A stretch of DNA of 52,725 nt from an uncultured Methanomicrobiales archaeon (GCA_903828975.1 CAIKOD010000016.1:1-52725), one strand, 5' to 3'; positions 38,404-48,604 are shown, counted from the first letter of the stretch. The notes: generated from the sequence alone by a model not told the origin. Program-made: numbers and translations.

Positions 38404-40074
38404 TCACTGGTTTTTTCGTCGCCAGTACAGTACCAGTAGGACCGCAACCACCATAACGGCTATCCCGATTTTCAAATATTCCGTTGTGGTACCCTGCATC
38501 TTTCCGGATGAGATGGAATGATCCCAGTCATCCTCAAACACAGCCGTATAGTACCGGGCCGCTTCCGGCTGCTCGATAATGACCCCGGCCTCGCGGTTGA
38601 ACGTCGGGGAATTGTAATTCCAGTTGACGCTGCTGACCAGGACTTTCTTCCGGTCAACAATAACACCCTTATTGTGAATTTTCTCCATTTCATTCCGTTC
38701 CAGTTCTGCGCACCGTGCTTCAAGCGGGAGGTGTTCGGATACCGCTATCTGGTTGATATAGGCCATCATTTCATCGTTATCGTCCTCTCCTTCCGTGTTA
38801 AACCAGTAGGAGTCGAGCAGGACCCTCACATGGACACCACGGCGTGACGCGTTGATCGCTTCGGCGAGGTACCGGTTTGGAACACCTTTCGATTCATTGC
38901 TGATATACGCCTGCTCGATATCGATCTCGCCTGTTGCAGAACGGAGGAGCTCCGGGATGAGATAACTGGTATCAGGGGCCAGTACCGGTGTGACCTTCGC
39001 ACCCTCAAAACGCAGTGGTGAAAATTCCCGGGTATGAGGCAGAGTTCCACCGGGTTCCAGCGCCCCGGTCTTCCCGGTAATGGGGCTGATACCCTTCCCG
39101 TTCAGGTCGGTCAGGAACACTCCCCTGAACCAGGTCGCAACCCCGGGGTCGATTATGCATACACCCCAGCCCCGGTTTCCGGATTTGCCTTCTGCGGGAA
39201 ACCCGTTCCCTTTGAAGTTTTCGCTGGTGATAAAAAGGTACAACGAATCGACCACGATATACTTGGCATGGTCATAGCGGTAGGGGGCATGGCTGTCACC
39301 GGTGGTGCCCATCTGCCGGACGACAATAGCATTCCTGGTGAGCAGGTCGCAGACAGCATTTCCTTCCGGCGATATCCCTCCGACAGGCCCGCCCTCGATA
39401 AGGACGGTAACATTGACACCCCGTTTCCGGGCTTCGATAAGCGCATCTGCCATTCCGGGACTTGAAAATTCGTATACATTCACGAGGATTTCGTACTTCG
39501 CCTGGTCGATACAATTCAGATAGAGTTCAAGCGAGCAATCAGGTGATACAAAACAGACCCCGGAAACGCCGGTAAAGTTTGCAGGAGCAATCCGGGACTG
39601 TCCAAGCATAAGGACACGGGTATCCCATACCCCGTTCTCCATGAAATGGACCTGCCCCTCGCGTGGTTTGACATCGGTGGGCCACGACACCTTTTGTATC
39701 AACGTGTCATGGTCATAGAGCATCAGCTCGTCCCCTGCATTGGCAAGCCGGAAAGCCCCTGCCGGAATGACATCCGGAACATCAGGGGAATAATTGTAGA
39801 ACTCAAAATCAGGCAGCCTGTCATGCACATCGGCGTACGCCCTGCCATTATACGCAACGGTGGTAAGACCGTCTATCCGTGATCCCGGCGGGAACCGGAA
39901 ACCCCCCTCGCCATCTGACACCAGAATACCATCCAGGCTACCCGTTCCTGATAGAACCACATATTCATCGGGGTCGTCCTTCTGGTACGTATCAGGGCAG
40001 AACGCGGTAATGGCGATCGCCGTGACACCGGGAATAAGAAGGCAGAAAAGAAGGAATACTGGTAGGAACCTCAC
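38404..40074 (-). CDS. Secreted/membrane-anchored phospholipase D-family protein
   Basis: HKD-like motifs 'YDHAKYIVVDS' and 'IHNKGVIVDRKKVLVSSVNWN'; signal peptide and C-terminal TM. Confidence 0.87.
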   Translation of the reverse strand: MRFLPVFLLFCLLIPGVTAIAITAFCPDTYQKDDPDEYVVLSGTGSLDGILVSDGEGGFRFPPGSRIDGLTTVAYNGRAYADVHDRLPDFEFYNYSPDVPDVIPAGAFRLANAGDELMLYDHDTLIQKVSWPTDVKPREGQVHFMENGVWDTRVLMLGQSRIAPANFTGVSGVCFVSPDCSLELYLNCIDQAKYEILVNVYEFSSPGMADALIEARKRGVNVTVLIEGGPVGGISPEGNAVCDLLTRNAIVVRQMGTTGDSHAPYRYDHAKYIVVDSLYLFITSENFKGNGFPAEGKSGNRGWGVCIIDPGVATWFRGVFLTDLNGKGISPITGKTGALEPGGTLPHTREFSPLRFEGAKVTPVLAPDTSYLIPELLRSATGEIDIEQAYISNESKGVPNRYLAEAINASRRGVHVRVLLDSYWFNTEGEDDNDEMMAYINQIAVSEHLPLEARCAELERNEMEKIHNKGVIVDRKKVLVSSVNWNYNSPTFNREAGVIIEQPEAARYYTAVFEDDWDHSISSGKMQGTTTEYLKIGIAVMVVAVLLVLYWRRKNQ

Positions 40075-40126
40075 TATTTCTGGTCACAGTCCGGTTTTAA
40101 TAAGCTGACGATATAGATCTTTACCC

Positions 40127-40717
40127 ATGCAGGGACCTTGCGTGATGAAAATCGGTGGGAGCCTGATTGATCAGGTACCCGGGATCACCCGCGCCCTCCT
40201 TTCATCACCGAGCCCCGTCCTTATTATTCCCGGCGGGGGGCCGTTCACAAATCTCGTAAGGACATTACACGCCCCGGAGAATGAGAGCCACTGGATGGCA
40301 GTTCTCGGGATGGAACAATATGGCTGGTATATCGCATCGTTCGGGATCGGCACCAGTCCCGGCCTGCAGGTACCGGGGCGCCCCACGGTGTTGCTCCCGT
40401 ATGCTCTGATGCAGAAAGAAGACCCGCTTCCGCACCACTGGGATATCACATCAGACACCATCGCCGCGTGGGCCGCGTACCGCCTCGGGCTCGACCTCGT
40501 GGTCCTGAAATCGGTTGATGGTATTATGAAGGGGAACATTCCCATGGAACAGGTCACTACACCCATGACATGCGGGGAATTGGACCCGGGTTTCATCCGG
40601 TTTGTCCTTGATCACGGCGTTAAAACGCTGATCATAAACGGGAGAAGGATCGAAAGGGTCCAGGCGTTACTCCGGGGAGAAGAGGTAGAAGGTACGAGGA
40701 TCGGTACAACCTTTTAA
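40127..40717 (+). CDS. Amino acid kinase family protein, possible MfnE (methanofuran biosynthesis)
   Basis: VMKIGGSLIDQVPGI, VLIIPGGGPFTNLVR, LVVLKSVDGIMKG; family-level call, MfnE inferred. Confidence 0.75.
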   Translation: MQGPCVMKIGGSLIDQVPGITRALLSSPSPVLIIPGGGPFTNLVRTLHAPENESHWMAVLGMEQYGWYIASFGIGTSPGLQVPGRPTVLLPYALMQKEDPLPHHWDITSDTIAAWAAYRLGLDLVVLKSVDGIMKGNIPMEQVTTPMTCGELDPGFIRFVLDHGVKTLIINGRRIERVQALLRGEEVEGTRIGTTF

Positions 40718-40758
40718 TTGTTTCAAAAGAGAAGTTATAAGGAATCTCAGGAGTTACC

Positions 40759-40920
40759 ATGTCAGACAAGAAATGCACATCATGCTGTGCTCCACTCGCA
40801 GAAGAAGGCGCCACAGAATTCGAATGCCCTTCATGTGGTTACGGCATCAAGAGATGCTACCGGTGTAGAGAACAGAGTATCCCCTATACATGTCCAAAAT
40901 GCGGTTTCGGGGGCCCATAA
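40759..40920 (+). CDS. Small zinc-finger protein (53 aa), absent from the ORF track
   Basis: MSDKKCTSCCAPLAEEGATEFECPSCGYGIKRCYRCREQSIPYTCPKCGFGGP; four CxxC-type knuckles directly upstream of aEF1-beta. Confidence 0.9.
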   Translation: MSDKKCTSCCAPLAEEGATEFECPSCGYGIKRCYRCREQSIPYTCPKCGFGGP

Positions 40921-40923
40921 ACG

Positions 40924-41181
40924 ATGGGAGACGTCGCACTGATTCTCAGGGTAATGCCGGAATCCCCGGAGGTTGACCTCGAGGTACTCAAAGCGGAGAT
41001 CAAACAGGTCCTCCCCCGCGTGCAACAGATTGTCGAAGAACCGATCGGCTTTGGTTTAAAAGCGTTGAAACTTGTCGTAGTGGTCGGCGATCAGGGCGGC
41101 GAGACAGATGCCGTTGAGGCGAAACTCAGCGGCCTGAAAGGCGTCGAGCGGGCAGAGATCGTTGAACTTACCCTGATGTAA
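40924..41181 (+). CDS. Translation elongation factor aEF-1 beta
   Basis: MGDVALILRVMPESPEVDLEVLKAEIKQVLP...EEPIGFGLKALKLVVVVGDQGG. Confidence 0.93.
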   Translation: MGDVALILRVMPESPEVDLEVLKAEIKQVLPRVQQIVEEPIGFGLKALKLVVVVGDQGGETDAVEAKLSGLKGVERAEIVELTLM

Positions 41182-41230
41182 CTAGTAAGAATTAGAGGAA
41201 CAGGATTCTTATCTTTTTTCGATTATTACG

Positions 41231-42223
41231 TTAAGAAACAGTTTTTTCGTTATTCCCTGGTTTCTGCCCGGTTTTATCTTTTTCGAGTTCCTGCAGTACC
41301 TGCTGGGTAATTGCCCGTATCTTTTCCACAGACTCCCGGAACTGGACCACTTCAGACTCATCAATTTTAATGGTAACCGGGAATACGCCGCTGCGGTTCA
41401 CCCGCGCCGGGACACTGATACAGACGTCCCCGATATCGTGGACTTCTCTTCGTATATACGCAGATACCGTCAGGATCCGGTTCTCGTCTCCAAGGATCGT
41501 CTTGACAAGGGTTGCGATCGCTTCTCCCGGACCGTATACTGTCGACCCTTTGCCCCGGATAATCAGTTCGCCGCTGTTTTTAACAGATTCCACCATCTCT
41601 TTGATGGGGATACGCGAAAATGCAGGCAGGTTACTGATCTGGATGCCCCCGATTGTTGTCGCCGACCAGAGCGGGACCATGCTGTCCCCGTGCTCCCCGA
41701 TAATTCGCGTGTGCACTTCGCTTGGGTGTACCCGGAAATACGATGCTATCAACGATTTCAGCCGCATGGAGTCAAGGTGCGTACCAAGGCCGAACACCTG
41801 CTGGGGCTGGAGTCCTGAATATTTCAACGCGACGGACGTCATCACGTCAACGGGATTGGTGATCATAAAGATCTTCGTGTCGGGCGCGACCTTCGCAATC
41901 GATTCCACAAGCCCGGATACTATGTGGGCATTCTGGAGCGCGAGATCAAGCCTGGTCTGGCCGGGAAGCCGTGCGTTTCCAGCGGTAAATACTACGATTT
42001 CTGACCCTTTGACTTCTTCAATATCGGTCGTCCAGTCGATTTTTGTATAGTTTCCGCAGGCAGCAAAAGAGTCCATCAGGTCATGGGCAATGCCGTCAAG
42101 GAGATCTTCCCTTCCCGGCCTGCCATGGAGCAGGATTTCGCTGACATAGGGTATTTCAGATATTGCGTGTGCGGCGAACATTCCGACATTGCCGGTTGCG
42201 CCGACGATTGTGACTTTCGACAT
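41231..42223 (-). CDS. mdh: Malate/lactate dehydrogenase
   Basis: MSKVTIVGATGNVGMFAAH...IFMITNPVDVMT...IIGEHGDSMVPLWS. Confidence 0.9.
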   Translation of the reverse strand: MSKVTIVGATGNVGMFAAHAISEIPYVSEILLHGRPGREDLLDGIAHDLMDSFAACGNYTKIDWTTDIEEVKGSEIVVFTAGNARLPGQTRLDLALQNAHIVSGLVESIAKVAPDTKIFMITNPVDVMTSVALKYSGLQPQQVFGLGTHLDSMRLKSLIASYFRVHPSEVHTRIIGEHGDSMVPLWSATTIGGIQISNLPAFSRIPIKEMVESVKNSGELIIRGKGSTVYGPGEAIATLVKTILGDENRILTVSAYIRREVHDIGDVCISVPARVNRSGVFPVTIKIDESEVVQFRESVEKIRAITQQVLQELEKDKTGQKPGNNEKTVS

Positions 42224-42240
42224 AGTTATAGCACAAAATT

Positions 42241-42546
42241 AGGGACACGTTATCGGTCGACAATACGCTGCTGCCTTCACTAAAGAACCCTTTCTCCACC
42301 CCGCGACCCTGTGGGCGCCGAATGTCCACAGTAAGTCTGCTCCCTTCCGGGCCTGGACCGGTCTCTGCGGCTGCAGGTCGCCACTCCCTCCGGAGTCTTG
42401 ATACCTGTCCACCGACCTCACAGGACGAGGCTTCTTCGTCAGGATACTAACAGCTCCAGCACCCCGCTGTTGCCTTCCTCAAACTTCGCCCCCCGCATAC
42501 CGACGGTTTCGGGTTACAAGTGACGCCGGGCCACCCGGGCTAGTCC
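42241..42546 (-). ncRNA. Archaeal signal recognition particle (7S) RNA
   Basis: Reverse strand: 'ctagcccgggtggcccggcgtc' 5' end and helix 8 'ggtccaggcccggaagggagcagact' with GGAA loop; about 300 nt, ends approximate. Confidence 0.9.
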
Positions 42547-42564
42547 CCATATTTAATGCACACT

Positions 42565-43590
42565 TCAGGGGATAAATACCTCACCGCTGACATGCTCCCG
42601 GTAAAGCGCGGTGATATGCTGTATAAGCCCGGCATCCTCTTTATTAAAGAGATCGAGGGCAGTAAGGACCGGGACACCGGGAAGTACCCGGTAAAGATCC
42701 GCGAGGTCCCCCTGGTACACCTCGATGCTCTGCCTGCCACGGGTTTCCGCAATCTTTTCGGGCATCCGGCCAACCGGCCGGTCTTTCATCTCCTCGTACG
42801 TCCTAAGCAGGACTACCTCGTCAATGGCAAGAAATTCGCTGTTCACAGATATATTGAATGCAGACCAGAACGCGGCAGAAAACCAGGCATCATTCATTAT
42901 GATATGCGGCACACCGAGCCGTGCTGCGGTCAGCCCGAGCGTACCGACGCCACATGCAGCGTCAACAAACCACTGGGTATTCAGAGTAATTTTTCGTTCG
43001 ACTGACTCAATTTTCGGGTTATAATTGCGGGGAAATTCAATATGGATCTGTGACTGCTGCTGGTACAACACCAGGGACCCGGAGGAGGTCGGAAAAATAC
43101 TTGCCCGCACATCACACCCGGCGAGGAGGTCATATGTCCTTGGCGCCACGCCAAGTTCAGGGTCTGCGATCCCGGGGACAAAGTCCCCGCTCCTGACAAC
43201 CCCCCTGACTTCCGGGACTTCATTGACAAGGCGTACTGCCACTTCACTGGTCACGACTGCGGATACAAGCACCAGTGAGCGTGCAGGGAGGTACGGGGGC
43301 ACCCGCATAACAAAGCCCGGGTGGATGAGCGGCATACCGACCTTTGCAAGGGGTTCGGTACCCGAAAAGATGCCCTCCTCAACCATGACCACGTAAATAT
43401 GCGCAAAAACCTCGTCGATAAACCTCTTCCCGCAGGTACATGGCGGCTCGTAAAAACGGTTTTTTAACGGTGCCCTTTTGTCCAGTATCCTGCCATGGCA
43501 CGCCGGGCAGGGAGAGAATACCTGCCCGGTTGCCAGAAGGATATCATGGGCTGTGTCAACACAGTCACCGCCACATACGGGGCATTTCAT
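42565..43590 (-). CDS. Predicted SAM-dependent methyltransferase with Cys-rich N-terminus
   Basis: MKCPVCGGDCVDTAHD...CPACHG...CTCGKRF; 'WFVDAACGVGTLGLTAARLGVPHIIMND'. Confidence 0.7.
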   Translation of the reverse strand: MKCPVCGGDCVDTAHDILLATGQVFSPCPACHGRILDKRAPLKNRFYEPPCTCGKRFIDEVFAHIYVVMVEEGIFSGTEPLAKVGMPLIHPGFVMRVPPYLPARSLVLVSAVVTSEVAVRLVNEVPEVRGVVRSGDFVPGIADPELGVAPRTYDLLAGCDVRASIFPTSSGSLVLYQQQSQIHIEFPRNYNPKIESVERKITLNTQWFVDAACGVGTLGLTAARLGVPHIIMNDAWFSAAFWSAFNISVNSEFLAIDEVVLLRTYEEMKDRPVGRMPEKIAETRGRQSIEVYQGDLADLYRVLPGVPVLTALDLFNKEDAGLIQHITALYREHVSGEVFIP

Positions 43591-43646
43591 ACGGTTCTGT
43601 TAACCGTTAACCATAGATAGTTTTTGAAAAACAAAATCATCCAGAA

Positions 43647-43721
43647 TGGGCCCGATGCGATTCGAACGCATGACCGCCCGGTTATGAGCCGGGCGCTCTA
43701 ACCGGACTGAGCTACGGGCCC
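43647..43721 (-). tRNA. tRNA with CAT anticodon (Met or Ile2)
   Basis: Reverse strand gggcccgtagctcagtccggttagagcgcccggctcataaccgggcggtcatgcgttcgaatcgcatcgggccc. Confidence 0.9.
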
Positions 43722-43735
43722 GGAAAGAGATTGAG

Positions 43736-43808
43736 CGCCCCCCACAGGGCTCGAACCTGTGACATTCGGATTAACAGTCCGACACTCTACCAACTGAGTT
43801 AGGGAGGC
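43736..43808 (-). tRNA. tRNA-Asn (GTT)
   Basis: Reverse strand gcctccctaactcagttggtagagtgtcggactgttaatccgaatgtcacaggttcgagccctgtggggggc. Confidence 0.93.
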
Positions 43809-43903
43809 ACATTGGTTGTGTCCTAATAGATTCTTTGTGAGCCTTTTTAAAAGTAGCTGTTTGAATGCTGGATCGTAAAAAAAACTAACCATCTGGATTT
43901 TCG

Positions 43904-44209
43904 TCATTTATTCATATGTTTGCCAGGTTTGAGTTTCATGGATTCCAGAAGCCCGATGAGATCATCGAGGTTATCATCCAGGTGGCACAGGAGATCCTCT
44001 GTCTGGGGGGTTGCCATTGCGCCGGTGGGTGTTGCCCTGATGTACCCAAGCTGCTCAAGCACGCGGAGTGAATAACGGATCCGGTGAAATGGCAGGTCCA
44101 GCAGCTCCGATAGTTTCATAATGCCAATCGGCTGGTGCTCCAAAACAGCCCTGATTACAATAACATGCCTTGAAAGAAGTTCGATTTCGTCTTTCATTTT
44201 CTTGAGCAT
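43904..44209 (-). CDS. Winged-helix regulator-like protein
   Basis: MKLSELLDLPFHRIRYSLRVLEQLGYIRATPTGA. Confidence 0.75.
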   Translation of the reverse strand: MLKKMKDEIELLSRHVIVIRAVLEHQPIGIMKLSELLDLPFHRIRYSLRVLEQLGYIRATPTGAMATPQTEDLLCHLDDNLDDLIGLLESMKLKPGKHMNK

Positions 44210-44222
44210 GATTTAGTGTACC

Positions 44223-44489
44223 TCAGGTCTCTTTTTTTTCTGTTTCCGGCTTCGGGCCGGGTTCCTGGTGCTCGCTGAGCCACTGCTTGGTAACCCTGTA
44301 TTTTTTGATGAAGACATAGATCATCACGAGATCAATTACCAGGAGTACTGGGGGGAGATAATATTTGAACGGTACAGGTACAAGGAACAGGGCAATTACA
44401 ATAACAGCAGCAACAAGGATAATCACGTTCAACAGGATAGTGAGCGAATAAAATTTATATTTAAACTGTTCTTTTACCTTCTCTTCCAT
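44223..44489 (-). CDS. Small two-TM membrane protein
   Basis: ORF 88 aa, two hydrophobic helices. Confidence 0.65.
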   Translation of the reverse strand: MEEKVKEQFKYKFYSLTILLNVIILVAAVIVIALFLVPVPFKYYLPPVLLVIDLVMIYVFIKKYRVTKQWLSEHQEPGPKPETEKKET

Positions 44490-44549
44490 TGCTCATAGGT
44501 CAGCCGTTATCATAAAAGTACTTGTGGTTTTACCGCGAATATTTCTCCC

Positions 44550-45680
44550 ATGGACTCGCTGGATGACGTGATCAGGCGTTCTGGTGCTGATGCATATGTC
44601 GCATTCGGCTCGTCACAAAATGCAGATATCAGGTATCTCACCCGGTTCCGGACGGAAGATCCTTTTGTCTATATCAAAAAACCCGGTGAGAAAGGGTTCA
44701 TGGTGATCGGCCAGATGGAATATGAACGTGCAATGAGAGAATCGATCGCCGCCGTGATGACCAGAGGGGAGTCCGGCCTCCTGGATATTATCAAAGAAGA
44801 GCCGATAAAACACCGCGCCTATGCAAAAATGATTGCAAATCATACAGGCCCACGCATCATTCTACCCGCTTCGTTTCCCTACGGGATCGGGCATGAACTG
44901 GAGTCACTCTGCGAGGTGACCATTGATCCCGGCTCGGTCGAGACCGCCCGGGCAATAAAATCAGATGATGAGATAAGGAACATCAGGGGGGTCCAGGCCG
45001 CAACCGATATCGCAATGGAACGGGCAATTTCCCTGGTAAAAGCAAGCAGGCCAAAAAAGGGTGTACTGTATCACGACGATCAGCCGGTCACTTCAGAGCA
45101 GGTGAGGTCACTCATACACAAAACCCTGATGGATTACGGGTGTCATGCGATCGATACGATTGTCACCTGCGGAAAAGATACCGCCCTGCCACACGCACTC
45201 GGGACTGGACCCCTTATGGAATCAGAGCCGGTTGTGATTGATACGTTCCCTGCTGATGACATGAACGGGTATTTCACCGATATGACAAGGACTGTTGTAA
45301 GGGGAGAACCATCCGCCGAATTGCTTGAGATGTATGGTGCCGTTCTGGAGGCACAGGACCTTGGCATATCCCTGGTAATGCACGGGGCCAGCGGCTCAGC
45401 GGTTCACCAGGCTGTTGTGGACCTCTTCGCCGAAAAGGGATATGGTACCGGCAATGAGGGATTTACCCATAACCTGGGGCACGGGGTAGGTCTCGAAGTC
45501 CACGAGCAGCCGACCCTTGGTCCGGTAGGGGGAGCTCTTGCTGCCGGCAATGTGGCCACTATTGAGCCCGGGCTCTATTACCGGGATATCGGCGGGGTGC
45601 GTCTCGAGAACACCGGGGTGGTCACAACAGCAGGGTTTGAATCTTTTACACGATTTCCCCGTGAATTTATACTCAGGTGA
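44550..45680 (+). CDS. M24-family peptidase (Xaa-Pro aminopeptidase-like)
   Basis: TFPADDMNGYFTDMTRTVV...FTHNLGHGVGLEVHEQPTLG...ATIEPGLY. Confidence 0.9.
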   Translation: MDSLDDVIRRSGADAYVAFGSSQNADIRYLTRFRTEDPFVYIKKPGEKGFMVIGQMEYERAMRESIAAVMTRGESGLLDIIKEEPIKHRAYAKMIANHTGPRIILPASFPYGIGHELESLCEVTIDPGSVETARAIKSDDEIRNIRGVQAATDIAMERAISLVKASRPKKGVLYHDDQPVTSEQVRSLIHKTLMDYGCHAIDTIVTCGKDTALPHALGTGPLMESEPVVIDTFPADDMNGYFTDMTRTVVRGEPSAELLEMYGAVLEAQDLGISLVMHGASGSAVHQAVVDLFAEKGYGTGNEGFTHNLGHGVGLEVHEQPTLGPVGGALAAGNVATIEPGLYYRDIGGVRLENTGVVTTAGFESFTRFPREFILR

Positions 45681-46561
45681 TCCCGGTGGATGACGAAATT
45701 TTTGATAACTACTGCCAGGCCGGGGCTTTTGCTGCATCGGTACTCAGGAAAGGGGCCATGGAGATCAGGCCTGGCGCCCCCTACCTCGAGGTTATCGAGT
45801 TCATTGAAGACCTGGCCGCAACAGACGAATCAGGCCTTGCATTCCCGCTTAATGTCTCTCTGAACGAAGATGCTGCGCATGATACCGCGTCGACCGGAGA
45901 TGACCGGGTATTTGCACCCGGGGACCTGGTCAAGCTAGACCTCGGTGTCCATTTCGACGGCTACATCGCAGATACAGCAATTACAATCGATCTGGGAAAT
46001 AACGGGCTGCTCGTGGACGCATCCAGGGAAGCACTTTCACGGGCTATTGAAAAGGTGCACCCGGGAGCGACCGTTGGAGAACTGGGGTTTGCCATCCAGG
46101 CCGAGATTGAAGGCAGGGGATACAGGCCAATCGCGAACCTCACTGGTCACGGGCTCGGCAGGTTTGCCGTGCACAGACCCCCGAGCATCCCTAATATTGC
46201 AATACAGGGGGGGGCAGTGCTTGAAGAGGGAATGGTATTTGCTATTGAGCCGTTTGCAACGACCGGCTCAGGCCATGTGAGCGAGAAGAAGCGGGTTGAG
46301 ATTTTCCAGCAGATCTCCCAGAAGCCGGTGCGACTGGCCACGGCAAGGCATGTCCTGGAGGCGGTTAAGGGACGGCAGGGCATGCCCTTTGCAAAGCGGT
46401 GGCTCCCTGATAACAAGCCGGAGATCGCCCTTGCGACGCTCATCCGCTCCGGTGTGGTCCACGCATACCCGGTACTATCGGACATCCCCGGCTCACTCGT
46501 CTCGCAGCATGAACATACAGTCATTGTTACCGAGGATCACTGTGTTGTGACAACGGCATGA
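45677..46561 (+). CDS. map: Methionine aminopeptidase type II
   Basis: PLNVSLNEDAAHDTAS, VKLDLGVHFDGYIADTAIT, NLTGHGLGRFAVH, VFAIEPFAT. Confidence 0.93.
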   Translation: MIPVDDEIFDNYCQAGAFAASVLRKGAMEIRPGAPYLEVIEFIEDLAATDESGLAFPLNVSLNEDAAHDTASTGDDRVFAPGDLVKLDLGVHFDGYIADTAITIDLGNNGLLVDASREALSRAIEKVHPGATVGELGFAIQAEIEGRGYRPIANLTGHGLGRFAVHRPPSIPNIAIQGGAVLEEGMVFAIEPFATTGSGHVSEKKRVEIFQQISQKPVRLATARHVLEAVKGRQGMPFAKRWLPDNKPEIALATLIRSGVVHAYPVLSDIPGSLVSQHEHTVIVTEDHCVVTTA

Positions 46562-46605
46562 GATACTCTTATCCGATGCCAGATTGAATATTTTAGGTTA
46601 CAGCC

Positions 46606-47880
46606 ATGTCTGGAGACGACGAGACCCTGAAAATTCTGGATGTGCTCCTCTGCGCAGAAATATTTAACCAGAACCCGAATCTGGATATCAATGACCTTAC
46701 GCCGGAGCATAGGACCATGTTCGGACTCGGCTCTGCGTCCGGAATTAAAAGGCCTGTTACTGTCAGCGAAAGTACAATCCGGAGGGTACTTCAGATCCAG
46801 AACCCGCGCGGAAAAGTCGCGGAAAACCCGGTCGTAATCTACGAAGAGTTCGGGCAGAGGTTCCGTATACCGGCACTCGAGGCTGCGGCGAAGTGGTTCC
46901 TTGGCCACGGGGGCATGCCATATATTAAACAGAACCCGGCACTGGCATATTATTTTGAGACGCTTGACTCTTTCGGCATTTCTTATCGGGAAGTAAAGGC
47001 TGAAAATCCACCGTTTGAAGACAGCAGGTCGTACCTTGACGGGAAAATTTCAGAGATAATTGCTGCCGATGAACGCCTGAGAACGGCCATGGACCTGATC
47101 ATCATCAACGCACCCGATGAGATCGAGCAGCAGATTGATGACCTCGTCTGCACTTCAGAGCAGAAAGACATCATCGCAAAAATGCGGATCGCAATTATCC
47201 ACCGTGAATTCCTGTTGAAGCACCGGATCCACGAGGTGGGAAAGCTGTTATTCGTCGGCCCGCCGGGACCGGGAAAGACATCGCTCGCACTCGCTATGTC
47301 CCATGCCATGCATATGCCAATCCTTGAGGTCAGGCTCTCGATGGTCACGTCACAGTACCTCGGGGAGACCTCGAAAAATATCGATAGGATATTCGAATTA
47401 GCCAAAAAACTTTCACCATGCATCCTGTTTATCGACGAGTTTGATTACGTTGCCAAGAGCAGGGTGACCGATGACCATGGCGCCATGAAGAGGGCGGTAA
47501 ACTCCCTCCTGAAAAATATCGACAAGATGAACCTCGTGAAAAACGGGGTGCTCCTTATCGGTGCGACCAACCATCCCCAGCTCCTCGATGAAGCTGCATG
47601 GCGCAGGTTTGACGAGGTCGTGGAGTTTTCGCTGCCCAGCGAAGAGATGAGGGAACGGATCCTGAAAAAGATCACCCATTCTGTAGGTTGTGAATGCGAT
47701 TTCCGTTACCTCGCTGCCCAGACAGATGGACTTTCAGGTTCTGACCTCCGGATGCTGGTAAAAGAGGCGATCCTCTTATCAATCATGGATGGCCGGAAGG
47801 CCCTTCTACAGAGCGATATTGAAAAAGGAATCCAGATGGTGAAAAGCAGGGGCGTAATCCGGAACCTTAACTGGTTGTAG
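46606..47880 (+). CDS. AAA+ ATPase with distinct N-terminal domain
   Basis: LFVGPPGPGKTSLALAMSH, CILFIDEFDYVAKSR, LLIGATNHPQLLDEAAWRRFDEV. Confidence 0.9.
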   Translation: MSGDDETLKILDVLLCAEIFNQNPNLDINDLTPEHRTMFGLGSASGIKRPVTVSESTIRRVLQIQNPRGKVAENPVVIYEEFGQRFRIPALEAAAKWFLGHGGMPYIKQNPALAYYFETLDSFGISYREVKAENPPFEDSRSYLDGKISEIIAADERLRTAMDLIIINAPDEIEQQIDDLVCTSEQKDIIAKMRIAIIHREFLLKHRIHEVGKLLFVGPPGPGKTSLALAMSHAMHMPILEVRLSMVTSQYLGETSKNIDRIFELAKKLSPCILFIDEFDYVAKSRVTDDHGAMKRAVNSLLKNIDKMNLVKNGVLLIGATNHPQLLDEAAWRRFDEVVEFSLPSEEMRERILKKITHSVGCECDFRYLAAQTDGLSGSDLRMLVKEAILLSIMDGRKALLQSDIEKGIQMVKSRGVIRNLNWL

Positions 47881-47881
47881 T

Positions 47882-48604
47882 ATGAAAATTACGCTGCTGG
47901 GCACAGGGGATGCAACAGGTACGCCAAAGATAGGCTGCAGGTGCCCCCAATGTACATACGCACAGGAAACAGGACAAACGAGGCTGCGCACTTCCCTCCT
48001 TGTGGAACATGCCGGGAAGCATATCCTTGTTGATTCCTCACCTGACCTCCGCCAGCAGTTACTCCGTTGCAGTTCACCCCACATTGATGCAGTGATATGG
48101 ACACACGGGCATTACGACCATTTTATGGGGTATGGGGAGTTCTACCGTGTCCAGGAACTGCCACCCGTCTACGCTGCCCCACCGGTACTCGGGTATTGCG
48201 GGGGCATTTTTTCATTCCTGCCGTTTCACCATAACCCGGTCGAGGCATACGAACCGTTCACCCTTTTTGGTGTTACCTTCACGCTGATCGAAGTAAACCA
48301 CCCGCCGGCCTACAGCTGCGGGATAGTGATTACCTGTGATGAGGTAACGATCGGGTACACTGCAGATACCCGTTCTAATATTCCGGAGCATAGCAAAGAA
48401 TTACTCTTTGGGGCAGATCTCCTGCTTATTGACGCGCTGGTACCAAAGGGATACCACATCTATAAGCATATGAATTATGACGAGGCATGCCAGATGGCAT
48501 CCGATCTGGAGGCAGGGGATTTCCGTTGCGTCCACCTGAGTCATGCAATCAGCTGGGACCTCCCTCATATCGGAAAAGACGGGGAATATTTCCAGTTCGA
48601 CTGA
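47882..48604 (+). CDS. MBL-fold metallohydrolase (PhnP-like)
   Basis: LLGTGDATGTPKIGCRCPQC, VIWTHGHYDHFMGYGEF, LHLSHAISWDLP-type tail. Confidence 0.88.
   Translation: MKITLLGTGDATGTPKIGCRCPQCTYAQETGQTRLRTSLLVEHAGKHILVDSSPDLRQQLLRCSSPHIDAVIWTHGHYDHFMGYGEFYRVQELPPVYAAPPVLGYCGGIFSFLPFHHNPVEAYEPFTLFGVTFTLIEVNHPPAYSCGIVITCDEVTIGYTADTRSNIPEHSKELLFGADLLLIDALVPKGYHIYKHMNYDEACQMASDLEAGDFRCVHLSHAISWDLPHIGKDGEYFQFD

Noticed and set aside
42556-43005. 149-aa plus ORF opposite the methyltransferase gene
   Set aside because: Antisense of a well-supported CDS with CxxC motifs and a SAM-binding motif
47806-47820. 'cttctacagagcg' resembling the end of the dispersed repeat
   Set aside because: Lies inside the AAA ATPase coding sequence with no further similarity to the element; chance match
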